DNA of 64,000 bases, taken from Citrus sinensis (Eukaryota; Streptophyta; Magnoliopsida; Sapindales; Rutaceae). Positions 36,540 to 46,749 of the stretch are shown piece after piece. Location: positions 42,117,501-42,181,500 of the forward strand of contig NC_068558.1 of NCBI RefSeq assembly GCF_022201045.2, given 5' to 3'. Each line of letters opens with the position of its first letter. Positions within the stretch are counted from its first letter, which is position 1. Made by a program: the position numbers and the translations under genes. The notes under the pieces are model-generated. The model saw only the letters and a program-made list of their open reading frames with translations. It ran no database searches and was not told where the DNA came from.

Positions 36540-38014
36540 ATGAGCACTAATTTCTGTAATTATACTTTGAACGAGTATATTCAATTATTTTCGTATAGGT
36601 CCTTTTTAAGCGTTTAAAAATAACACGTAAGGAGCTAAAAAACTGAAATCTTGTTGATGTGGTCCGTAAATTTTCAAATACTCATTTTGATTAAATAATT
36701 TGCCTTGTAAAATATACAACTTTATACAATGAAAATTGATAATTTGTTATAGAGATTATGAAAGGAAGCCTTGAGCTTTTAAGATACAAAGTCGTGGACA
36801 CAGTAAAGTGTATTAGCATTAGGAGTATGGAAAAGTGAATTATTTGAGTTGGTACCCTCTTTATAACTCGTCGTACCCTTTTTATAGCTCTCATTGATCA
36901 TTTATGCCTTGAGCTTGATTTTAGTTAGGGTAGAAAGTTTACCTTTAAATAAATATACTAAATTATCATTTTTTCATGTAATTGTTATCATCAAAATTAA
37001 TGATTTCTTCGCCATTTAGGCCAACAATTTTAAGAGAACGAAAGAACCAACACTTAAATTGTCAAACAATATTTTCTATTCAAACTATTTAATATAAAAA
37101 CCAGTAAAAAACTAAAAATTTTAAGCCATTTCACTGTTGTCTCCAACCCCTCCAGGCGTCAAATGAGGCATTTTTGGTCAAATGAACAGAACGAAAAATA
37201 TTTTTAGTTATATTTATTTATGAAAAAATATTCTAATTTAACGTAAAATTGAGAAGAATTCTTAAGTTTCGAAAAACATACATTGTAGTCTCTGGTGTGT
37301 AGAAAACGAGCATTTAAAAAATGGTAAACTATTTGACATGTGCTTTAAATCTATCTATCCAAAGGCTTATTTGTTTAACAAGAACATATTCTTCTCCCCA
37401 CCTGTTTTCAAATTCTTGAACAAGGTTTTCAAGATCAGAAACCGAAGGGGCCTTTAGTTGGACAAACCTGTAATACTCATTTTATTCCACATAACCAATT
37501 GGTGCCGAGTTTAGTTTTTCATTGTCCTTTCTCATTTCCCAACAGCCAAACAACAATTCCAAACCGTCCACCATTTAATCTTGCACTTAAAAAAGAAAAA
37601 ACTGAAATCAAGTAAAAAGAAAAAACTGAAATCAAGAAAAACAGAAAACTTGTACAGAAGCGTACACATCAATTGATTAACCATTACATGTACAATTTCT
37701 TACTAAATAAACACCCTCACATATACAAAAAATAATAGGGCCGTCACAGTTGCTGTACGCCTGTGCAGTAATTGTAATCTTGCCGGAACACACATGTTTG
37801 TAAAATAAGCACCCTCAGCCAAAAAATAAGAGGGCCACCCATCAGCTAACCCAGGTTAGTGAACTCGCGGATTCTACAACAACAGTAGTTGCTATACAAA
37901 ATACCAACAAATGGGGTGGCATCACAAAAAATTTGCCAACCTTTTACCCTAACGTTGCTACAATGCTACAAAATGGTTCGGCAAACAAAAAAAAAAAAAG
38001 ACTGCACAGTCAAC
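36540..38014. other. Intergenic region downstream of the Ulp1-like gene
   Basis: AT-rich. The part above about 37650 is probably the 3' UTR of the minus-strand Ulp1-like gene. A short duplication (AAAGAAAAAACTGAAATCAAG) lies near 37590-37640. I see no gene. Confidence 0.5.
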
Positions 38015-39851
38015 CTATAACTTGCGCGCTTCTTGAATAAGTCGACACCTAATCTTGTTAAGCGGAGATTGCACCAAATAAAGAGCTAGAAGAAGGCGAG
38101 CGTGATCCGAGTCATGCTGAAAAAGTTAAAAAAAAAATAACCTTTTTTAAAAAGTCGATCTTCATCTTGCTGATATAAATCCTTATTTGTTAATCTAATA
38201 CAGAAAAGATATTATACACCAATAAGATACAACTGTACAAACCTGATAAGAGTCATGGACAACAATACAAGGACTATCCATATACTTCATCACATAATAG
38301 CCGCAATCAAAATCATTTGGCTGTTGTGGTAGACCAGCTTGACGACAGATTTGAAAATTTAAAAAACTGAATCGATTACCAAAAATTAATGGTGACCTAT
38401 TACTCCATTTGGAGTCAAACTATGAATGAATTGACATAGATAATGAATTTATGCCTATACTGCATAATGCAACTAATTCTGTTTTCAATTCAACTAAGCA
38501 CCCTACAAGAAGAGATTACCTTATCGCTTCCAATCCCTCTTTTGGATCTAAGCCACTTCATGAACTTCTTGATCCTTGATTCGTTCCAGAATGTGATGGG
38601 AAGTATATTCCTATTGGGCTGAATGTTGTCATATGCAACATTATGGAGATAAAAGATCTGCATGAACAACATGATGGGATGAAGAAACAACGTTGAAATA
38701 TAACTGCCTATTGGACATAACAATGTCACTATAGCAAATAAGGTAAATGCAACCTGCAAAAAACTTTATGTAAGAATATCAACATCGTGAACGGTTGCAA
38801 GCATTAATAAGCTACATAAATAGCTTAAGTGTGCACATTTTTAAAAATAAGTTCAAGTGTTTCATACAACTACAATTACAAATATTATAGATTAAACGGG
38901 GGTTATGCACAAAGATTCATAATTTAAAACACAATCAATTGTAAGCAATTACAAGCGCTGTAATTGAGTTATCCACAAACCTTGAAAATCTTGTTGGCTT
39001 CATCTAATTGCTCTATTAGTTCCTCGAGCGTGCGGATGCGAATCCCTTTAACTGTTGGTTGGAAAATACGTCGCACTTCAGCAATATGATCACTTGCACC
39101 ATTAATCTTAATGGCCATACCTCCATCTTTTACGCCCATGATTTTCGAAAACATTTTGGGACAAAGTTCTAATTTCTGACCATGAAGTTCAATTATATTC
39201 CTTTCAGGTTTAAACTCATTAACTAACCAATGGCATAACTTCCTCTTCAGCTTGCCACATCTGAGTTCAAGCAGGCTTTCAAATCCTATTTCTCTTATTG
39301 CTTTTTTCTTCTCTTCCGATAAACTCTTACCCAGCGCACAAAACCGCTCAGGTACACACTTAGTTTCCACTATTTCATTGTCACCAGAATGTGAGTTTGA
39401 ATTACCCGAATTACCCATCCTTTCATCTCTCTTTTTGTACCTTGCCTTTTGTTCGGGAGGAAGTTCTTTGTAGGTTTTCCCAATATGTTTTCGTAACTGT
39501 AAAAAAGGTAATGCATATGTTTTAAAACATAAAAAACCCACAAAATAATAGATGTACATGCTACATTTAATGAATATACTAACCCCAAGCGTAACAGACA
39601 AATCTGAATTTTCACTTCTCAACCGCTTAACTTCTTCAATGCTGCAAAACCATAACATCTAATTAGTGTTATCTGGTATCGGTGTGTTTATTTGTCGATA
39701 GGTAAGTCACAATGACTACTTACAAGTAAGAGACAAATCCATAAGTTGAAGACGTTGGAACTGCGTCCTGACCATTTGCTCTTAGAATAGGAGCACCTTT
39801 TTTCTGTAAGCCCTCTGGTTGTCGTTTACGCTTTCGTTGCTGACTGTCCAT
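38015..39851 (-). CDS. Ulp1/C48 peptidase-like protein with the plant-specific N-terminal region
   Basis: Six exons join in frame to 371 residues: 39851-39724, 39641-39584, 39496-38981, 38753-38520, 38320-38243 and 38116-38015. A basic N-terminus (QQRKRKRQ) is followed by a Lys-rich stretch (KELPPEQKARYKKRDER). Next comes the module seen in plant Ulp1-like and transposon-borne proteins (RFCALGKSLSEEKKKAIREI through KMFSKIMGVKDGG). The C-terminus holds PNDFDCGYYVMKYM, the Cys-box of C48 cysteine proteases (Cys318). I cannot find the usual catalytic His (HW.L) or Asp segment between exons 4 and 5, where the intron is only 199 bp. The protein is probably inactive, or recently degraded. A leader exon may lie at about 41780-42060. 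Mutator-like elements often carry such genes; no flanking inverted repeats were found. Confidence 0.7.
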
Positions 39852-40475
39852 TTGTATTCTTCCAAAAGAAAAATTTTAGATAATTAAGGGAAGGATAATT
39901 ATTCCATCAATATGTATTATATTTTTTTAAAAAAAAATAGTTCCCCCACCTGCTATTCCATCACTGTACTCCTTGCTTTTTAATCTATTCAACACACCAT
40001 AGACGATGGAATTCATGCAAATATTATAATTTTATTTTATTTTTGGCTTTTTTTCCTCATTTATACCAATGAAGCACAAGAAGACAAAAATACCAAAGTA
40101 AAGATCTTTACCTTTGCCCATGACTAATACCTAAACACACTTCACAATAAATGAATGAAAGAGTGAAAAAAAAAATTGAATATAATAAACGGAAGGGATC
40201 AATAGCCCTCATTTCTTACTACAAAATTAGCGAAATCTTATTATTTCAACAACATAAAATTTTATGGACATTTATCTTTGCTACATACAGTAAAATCATG
40301 ACTATTATCGTGTCCTCAACTTAGCATCATACAAACAAATTTCACCGTGAATCAAAGTACAATGCTTAAAAAAAATTATAAAAAAAAAGCATTGAAGGTT
40401 GCTGGGAAAGAGGAGTAGGGGCTGATGGGCTGTAACCAATATGACAAAACCCATGAATTATTATAAACACCTAAT
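39852..40475. other. Upstream region or 5' intron of the Ulp1-like gene
   Basis: AT-rich sequence without a coding exon I can recognise. It is 5' of the Ulp1-like start codon and may be intron if transcription begins near 42050. Confidence 0.35.
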
Positions 40476-40746
40476 AAAGGGATGGTATATCAGAGGGATT
40501 GATACCTGGAATGTACTGCAGCAAAACAGGGCCCCTGAGAATAAAGAAAATTTTTGCTCAACATTCCAAAAAAACAAAAGAAAATAGAGCGTCTTGTCGG
40601 CTCTTTTCAAAAAATTATATTGTTGTAACTTACACAAAATTCCACTTACTACAATCGCAAGGGCCAATTGTAAGATTAAGATAAAGGCTTGCTTGCTGCA
40701 CCAGCTTCATTAACTTCAGCAGATCAGAATTCCCCTCCAAGTAATA
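40476..40746 (-). pseudogene. Fragment of a GH35 beta-galactosidase
   Basis: On the minus strand an acceptor (TTTTAG) is followed by YYLEGNSDLLKLMKLVQQAS, then LYLNLTIGPCDCSKWNF, a GT donor, and, across an intron of about 100 bp, GPVLLQYIPGI before a stop. This matches the conserved block of plant beta-galactosidases around the proton donor (usual form IGPYVCAEWNFGGFPVWL). The catalytic Glu position in AEWNF is Lys here (SKWNF). Only about 55 of some 800 residues remain, so it is a relic. It sits just upstream of the Ulp1-like gene, possibly within its 5' intron. Confidence 0.7.
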
Positions 40747-42830
40747 CTAAAACCAATTAAAATAAAAACAAAAAATAAAAAATAGCAAAACATATATTGC
40801 AGAACTTATTTTAAATATTACCCTAGATTTGAGACTACAAGCAAACATGCCCTCTGATAAAAACAAATTACATGCCATGAATAAAATTATTACAAGTCTA
40901 CCCAATAAATTGTCACAGTTATAGTGATTACAAACCTTTCCTAACTTCATTTATCTTCACCAATGAAAATAAGTCAACATTTAACATTCTTTCACAGTCA
41001 AGTACACCAAGTCTTACAAATAAAGGTTTAAGGTTACAAAGCATAGTTACTTAACATTTATCGTAACGCAGCTTAGACAATTCTATTACGATAGAAAGAC
41101 ATTTGTCTATTTCTTATAAACATGGCAAGAATCACATCCAAGGTCCAGTAAATTCAACAACAACCCCATACAGCATATACCCAGCACATACCCAACTCAT
41201 TGGCTGATATGCAGCACAAAACGATAGAATATTATCATAAAACCACCACAATATCACTGGATTCAAATATAAGAATAATCGAAATATAATCGTTCAATTA
41301 CATCATTACCCCAAATCAGGAATACTAGCGAGACTACATTAATTCATGCCACTGGCAGCAGCACATTCTTTAATAAAATCCTTCAAACATCAAAAATCGG
41401 CTACATGTCAATCTAGAATTTAAAAGGAAATATACAATAATTTTTTGGAGAGAAGAAATCTCTTTCCACTTATATTGAAGATAATTCAAGAAAATGAGAA
41501 GCCCCAATTCGCAGCTCATCAAAACAAACCCCATTACTTGCAGTTGCTTGATGCTAGATAGTGCAACCTCTTTTTTTTTTTTTTTTCCTTTTTGTGAAAA
41601 ACATAATCTCAAGATAAAAAAAAAAAAAACACAAGCCCTACCAATTATCTTTCAATTATCAATCCCTGGAAATCATCTCAAAATTTCAAGTAATAATCAT
41701 AAACTAAACTGAAACTTCAAGCATATTTAAATGACATGATAAGATTTTTTTTCATATATTAAATTAGAGAGAGAGCTCACCGAAGTTGTTGGGAGACATA
41801 AGAGAGAGGTACAGCAAGAGAGGTGATTGACGAGAGTGAAAATTTGAAGCTGTGAGTGACGAACTGAAGATGCCCTCGAGAAGTTGAGCGACGAATTGAA
41901 GTGAGAGTGATAGATCGAGTAAGCTTGAATAAACGGCACTCCTTCGGCTACATCTTTGCTCTTTGCTGTGATGGGTGGTGAATACTCTTGAATAACAAGT
42001 TCTTATCATCCAAAATTCTGGATGTGGGAGAAAACAATAGGAGGGAGAATGCGAAGGCTTTTATTATGATGGAGAGAGAGACAATCCAACGGCTGAGATT
42101 TTTTAGTTAAGTTAATTGATGAAATAATTACTGCCATATTCGGTCGCCAAAATGAGTTATCACACATATTAACCATTGGATGTATTTACTTCTATCTAAC
42201 GGTTGTCATTTTTTTTAATAAAATATTAAATTCAGCTGTATGAGATACAAACGCTGTATTACAAGCGGACCCATATATATATATAATGGAATTCCATTTT
42301 CACGAGAAGTGAAACGACCACACACTAAAAAACCAAGGACAAGTACACGCATCTACAGAGCCAGATCCAATCTTTGCACGTGGGCTCACGCGTGCAAAAT
42401 GAATATTAGAGAAAGTTGAAAAAACAGCAGAAAACAACACACAAAAGAAAAAGAGGTACCCCGCCCCCCACATCAATGGGATGATATATCCAAAGTCCAA
42501 ACCATAAACTCTCTGTCGGTGTCTTCAACACCATGATACCCCTGGTCAAACAGTAATTATACTGTCCACTCATCTTCTGCCACATGTCCATGTCAGCCAA
42601 GATAATGCAGTCGACTCTTTGACCACGTCAACCACTGGAACATTACATTAATATCTCTCACACTCACCAACAAATAAGCGGATGAAATGACGTGAGATTA
42701 TTCTAAATTAATTAAAATTTTTAATTTAAAATTTAAGAATATAAGTGTATTAAATTTTTATTGAAAGCATTTTACCGTCTTAATAATTTTATTAATTCGA
42801 ATTTAAATTAATTAAAGTTTAATATAATCT
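40747..42830. other. Intergenic region with a candidate minus-strand leader exon
   Basis: On the minus strand, about 42060-41781 is CT-rich and ends CCCAACAACTTCG followed by a GTGAGC donor. It looks like a leader exon, perhaps of the Ulp1-like gene or of a lost gene. A T run and an A run lie near 41571 and 41618. A short (TA)n lies near 42272. No other exon is recognised. Confidence 0.35.
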
Positions 42831-42832
42831 TT

Positions 42833-43022
42833 AAATATCAAATAATTTAATACACTAAAAAAAAAAAATCCTTAAGACATTAAGCCAGCCCCAATTTTGA
42901 TTCCTCTCACATCTGAATTAGTTGATCCAATAAAATATTCGAATATCAAAATAATTTAATACAAAAAAAAAAAATCCTTGACATTCAGCCAGCCCCAATC
43001 CTGATTCCTCTCACAGTGTAAT
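42833..43022. repeat. Tandem duplication, about 105 bp, in the cupin gene promoter
   Basis: AATATCAAATAATTTAATACA plus an A run, ATCCTTAAGACATTAAGCCAG and CCCCAATTTTGATTCCTCTCACA repeats almost immediately, with CTGATTCCTCTCACA in the second copy. Both copies lie 260-440 bases upstream of the cupin ATG. Confidence 0.75.
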
Positions 43023-43275
43023 TGGTATCTCTGACACTACTTTTGCCTATTCAATTTAGAATATACCCAACCACTACCTGCCACGTCAGTAATGGTCGGT
43101 TTAACCTACATTAAGACAACGACGTGTCGTGATGTGATATGTCCACGATTCATAATGAGCCCCATATATATATATTTTTTCCATTTCCAATTGGAAGCAA
43201 AACTTACAATCTTGAATCACACATACTTTCGTCTCTCATTTTCTTCTTTTAATTTCTTTCTTCTTCCTTTACAAA

Positions 43276-43724
43276 ATGGCTGACGGTGGTAGTAACAATC
43301 TAAGAATCATCGTGGAAAGAAACCCTCCGGAATCAAAACTCAACGAATTAAACATCAAGTGTTGGCCCAAGTAAGTAGTGATTAAAGCTTCTTAAAATTA
43401 AATTTCTCTTTCAAATACATAAATTAATATATGTATGTATGTGTTTGAATACTCATCTGGGTGTTTTTTATTTTTTTTTGGTGTTGGTTTGAATAAAGAT
43501 GGGGGTGCTCGCCGGGAAAGTTTCAGTTGAAGTTTGACGCAGAGGAGACATGCTATTTGCTGAAAGGGAAGGTGAAAGTTTACCCAAAAGGTTCATCAGA
43601 TTGGGTAGAGTTTGGTGCCGGCGATCTTGTTACAATTCCGAAAGGACTCAGCTGCACTTGGGACGTATCAGTGGCCGTCGATAAATACTACAAGTTTGAG
43701 TCAACTTCTTCTTCATCGTCGTGA
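43276..43724 (+). CDS. Small RmlC-like cupin protein (Cupin_3 / DUF861 type)
   Basis: Two exons, 43276-43370 and 43499-43724, split inside a Lys codon and give 106 residues. One compact beta-barrel is seen: CWPKWGCSPGKFQLKF, ETCYLLKGKVKVYPKG, VEFGAGDLVTIPKGLSCTW and VDKYYKFE, the order of the single-domain plant cupins related to the EutQ/DUF861 family. The protein starts MADGGSNNLRIIVERNPPES and ends in a serine run (STSSSSS). The His residues that bind metal in many cupins are not obvious, so enzymatic activity is doubtful. Substrate and role are unknown. A TATA-like (TA)n lies near 43167, about 110 bases before the ATG. Confidence 0.88.
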
Positions 43725-45403
43725 TCTTGATCATATCTTCTTTTCAAATTACTTCATAGCTTTTCTTTTCTTTCAATTTTTTTTCTCTGTATTTATCCAT
43801 TTTTTTTTTTGGATTATTGTAGAAATTATTATTTAAAAAACTCACAGTCGAGGAGTAATGATGTTTAGTCAAAGAAGAATATGGGGTCTCATTCAAACAC
43901 CATGTTCCTGGCGTCTTTAAATAAACTTTTTTAATTGCTTCTTTGACTGGTCAAAGGCTCAATCAAACTTGATTGTTTTCTCTCTCTCTCGTCATCTAAT
44001 AGAAAAAAAAAAAAATTAGAGCAGCAAGTAGTGGATTTTATTACTGTATACTGTTGTTGCTGTGTCTGACGTAAGTTACGTTTAACGTAACCTAACCAAA
44101 ACCAAAATCCCATTTCATGGAGCCGACTAACTTACGTAAGGCACAGCAACAACAGCAATGAATCTTATTACTGTATACTGTTACTGTACTTAAAATAAAT
44201 TACGTTTAACGTGACTTAATCAAAGCCCCGTTTTCAATGTATGCATCCACTTTCCGGCATTTATTGTCCGGTCGTTGAAGCTTGGTGTTGTTGGTTAGCT
44301 CGCAGTTAATTAATGGAAAAGTCCTTTTCCTTGGGGATTGATGTGAACTGTTAATGTCAAAACGTCAGGTTTTGACTTGATCTTGATCCGCCAGGGAGTT
44401 AATGTTTTGTGAGGAATATGTGGTTTCGTGCAATGTACTCTTTCCTTGTCACAGCGCTTTGATCCTCGTGGTAAACGCTGTATCGGAGACGTCTTTCCAG
44501 GGCAATTTTTATGAGGGTACTCAGGTAAATGTCTTTAATTTACGTCAGGGCCTTGCAGCTCCTGCCACACACAATAATAAACTTTATTCTAAGGTTTTTA
44601 GAATAATTTGTTATTGATATAAACTGAATAGTCACTTCTACTTTGAAAATATACGTAGTAATTATCTTATGAGGAATTTTTTCTATTTTAGTAAAATAAG
44701 ATATAAACAAAATAATAAGAAAGATATATATATATATTCTAATGCAGTGTATTTTATCTTAAAGTGTATAAAAATGTGTTTTTCTTGTTTTAAAATATAA
44801 AATTCCTCATTAGAACATTATATATCATGCTCTTAATGATCACTCATCTGCCTTTTATTATTAATTCATTTAACACTGATTTGAATATTAGAATTAAAAA
44901 AATTAGTAATATTTATAATTAAAATTTTTCTAGAATTACTTAGATCAAGTCTAATATTGTAGCTCTTATATGATTACGACTCTCCTTGACCTCTTCATAA
45001 TAGGGGCTTAATTGTCTCATTTATTAAAGGAGATGGAGTATAAATACTCTCTTATTTACATAGAGGGGAATTGAGTTGATAAATCTTGGTAAATTGTGTT
45101 TTTCTTATAATTCTTTCACTTGGTGAGATTATTAATTGTTTCCGTTCGAAAGTAAGATGCTTGGATTTACCTAAATATCTTTTTATTACCTGTCTTTATT
45201 GTTCTCCTTTTTTCCTTATTTAATAATATTTTTTCTCATTTAAAAAAGAAAAAGAAAAAAACCATAATATTATAGCACAAACCAAATTTCTATCCTCACC
45301 TATAGTAAAGAATTGTATATTTCTTTCTGACGATTTCACATTGACAGAGGAAATATTTATTCCCACCAAATTATATAACACTTGAACGTGTCCTCATAGT
45401 TTG
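43725..45403. other. Intergenic region downstream of the cupin gene
   Basis: 3' UTR of the cupin gene, then AT-rich DNA with an inverted repeat at 44051-44155. No gene recognised; a short open stretch at 44402-44617 has no homology that I can see. Confidence 0.5.
44051..44155. repeat. Imperfect 27-bp inverted repeat, 51-bp loop, with an adjacent partial direct duplication
   Basis: CTGTTGTTGCTGTG at 44051 pairs with CACAGCAACAACAG ending at 44155, and GACGTAAGTT pairs with AACTTACGTAAG, with about three mismatches over 27 bases. The neighbouring TTATTACTGTATACTGTT and AATTACGTTTAACGTGACTTAA near 44165-44220 repeat sequence at 44038-44093. Confidence 0.65.
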
Positions 45404-45413
45404 AGAGCCGGGG

Positions 45414-45753
45414 TTTTTTTTTTTTTTTTTTTGAATTTTGTTATACATAAATTGTTATTGATATTACATCAGACATTATAATTACAATATTTACAATCGT
45501 ACTAAACAACTGGAACCACCGCCATACATTAACCCTCTGAAGCACTTGTCCAAATATTTTAAACCCTCTCTAACATTCGAGGGGTGCCTACTCCACTCAC
45601 ATTTCGTAAGGGAGAGACTGTCTCCACTCAATTAGTTGATAATTGAAGAAGAACTAAAACTAACTTCCATAATACTCTTATGGAGACTCAAACACTTGCA
45701 CTCAATATTGTAAGTGCAAGAATTCTCCCATTAGACCAAAGGCCCATTGATTA
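45414..45753 (-). mobile_element. tRNA-derived SINE with poly(A) tail and 10-bp target duplication
   Basis: Flanking direct repeats AGAGCCGGGG lie at 45404-45413 and 45754-45763. On the minus strand the element begins near TCAATGGGCC. It has an RNA polymerase III A-box-like TGGTCTAATGGG (45738-45727) and a B-box-like GTTTGAGTCTCC (45693-45682), about 34 bases apart, and ends in A19 (the T run at 45414-45432). Length is 340 bp. All SINE features are present. The family cannot be named without a library. Confidence 0.88.
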
Positions 45754-45763
45754 AGAGCCGGGG

Positions 45764-46749
45764 ATTGCGAAGTCTTGATAGTATTCATGTTACAATACCT
45801 CAATTCTCAAACTAACGTTTTGTTGGCCACTAATGGTGTAGTACCACCAGTCTGCAGTCTCAAAACCCTTTTCATGTATATTACCAACTTTGATATGTTA
45901 CTAATCTCAGCCTCCTCCATTTTTTTTATTTTTTTTGAGAAGGGCATTCTCCATTATTACTTTCACATCAAAGCATTATTACTTTCACATTACTAACAAC
46001 AAAAGTGAACGTATATTGTCTAATGTCAATATTCAATTTTGCTATACGATCCACATGCATATAAATTACATAGAAAAAGAAAAAGAAAAAAGAAGGCAAA
46101 AATTCATCAAGCGTAAATTGAATTTATAATTTCTGACGGGATTTCTTGCTCATATTAAAATATTAGCAGATTTGTCATTTTGTTCGGGTAACAATTAGAG
46201 CAACGTACGTTAACAACATCGAATCTCAGCAAAGTGTCACATTCTATCAAGACTTTCTTGTAGAAGAGACAAGGATTTATTACCATCGAACAACAAATTT
46301 TGTTAAGCGGAAAAGAACAAGATCCATAAAACTTTTGTGTAACTACTGAGATAATTTGTACATTTCGGCACATCATATCAGACTTTAAGAGCATAGTCCT
46401 AAAACTTTTACTGGTGGAAGAAAGAAAACAAGACACAGAATTCCAGCAACAAATTACATCCGTCCATCCGTCCATCCATCCATCCATCCAACATCAAGCA
46501 TGCCAAAAAATCCTGTGTGGTGTGTCAACCAAAAGCAAATTTTGTTCAAACAGTAAATTCAGGACTTATCTACAACTATATGAGCAAGGCAGGTTAACAG
46601 GCTGTCCCATGCCTTGAAATCAGATAATTAGAAAAAGAAATTTGATCTTGATACTTTTAATTAAAATTATACTGTAGTTCGCACAAGATGGTAATATATA
46701 CCATGCAAGCTTAGTTGAACAACTTCCTGTGAAGTAGAAGCGCCAATCT
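45764..46749. other. Intergenic region and 3' UTR of the AMBRA1-like gene
   Basis: Contains a (CATC)n microsatellite near 46462-46490. The higher-coordinate part is the probable 3' UTR of the minus-strand gene ending at 46750. No gene seen. Confidence 0.5.

Noticed and set aside
46462-46490. CATC repeats considered as a CRISPR-like array
   Set aside because: A simple tetranucleotide microsatellite in plant DNA; there are no spacers.
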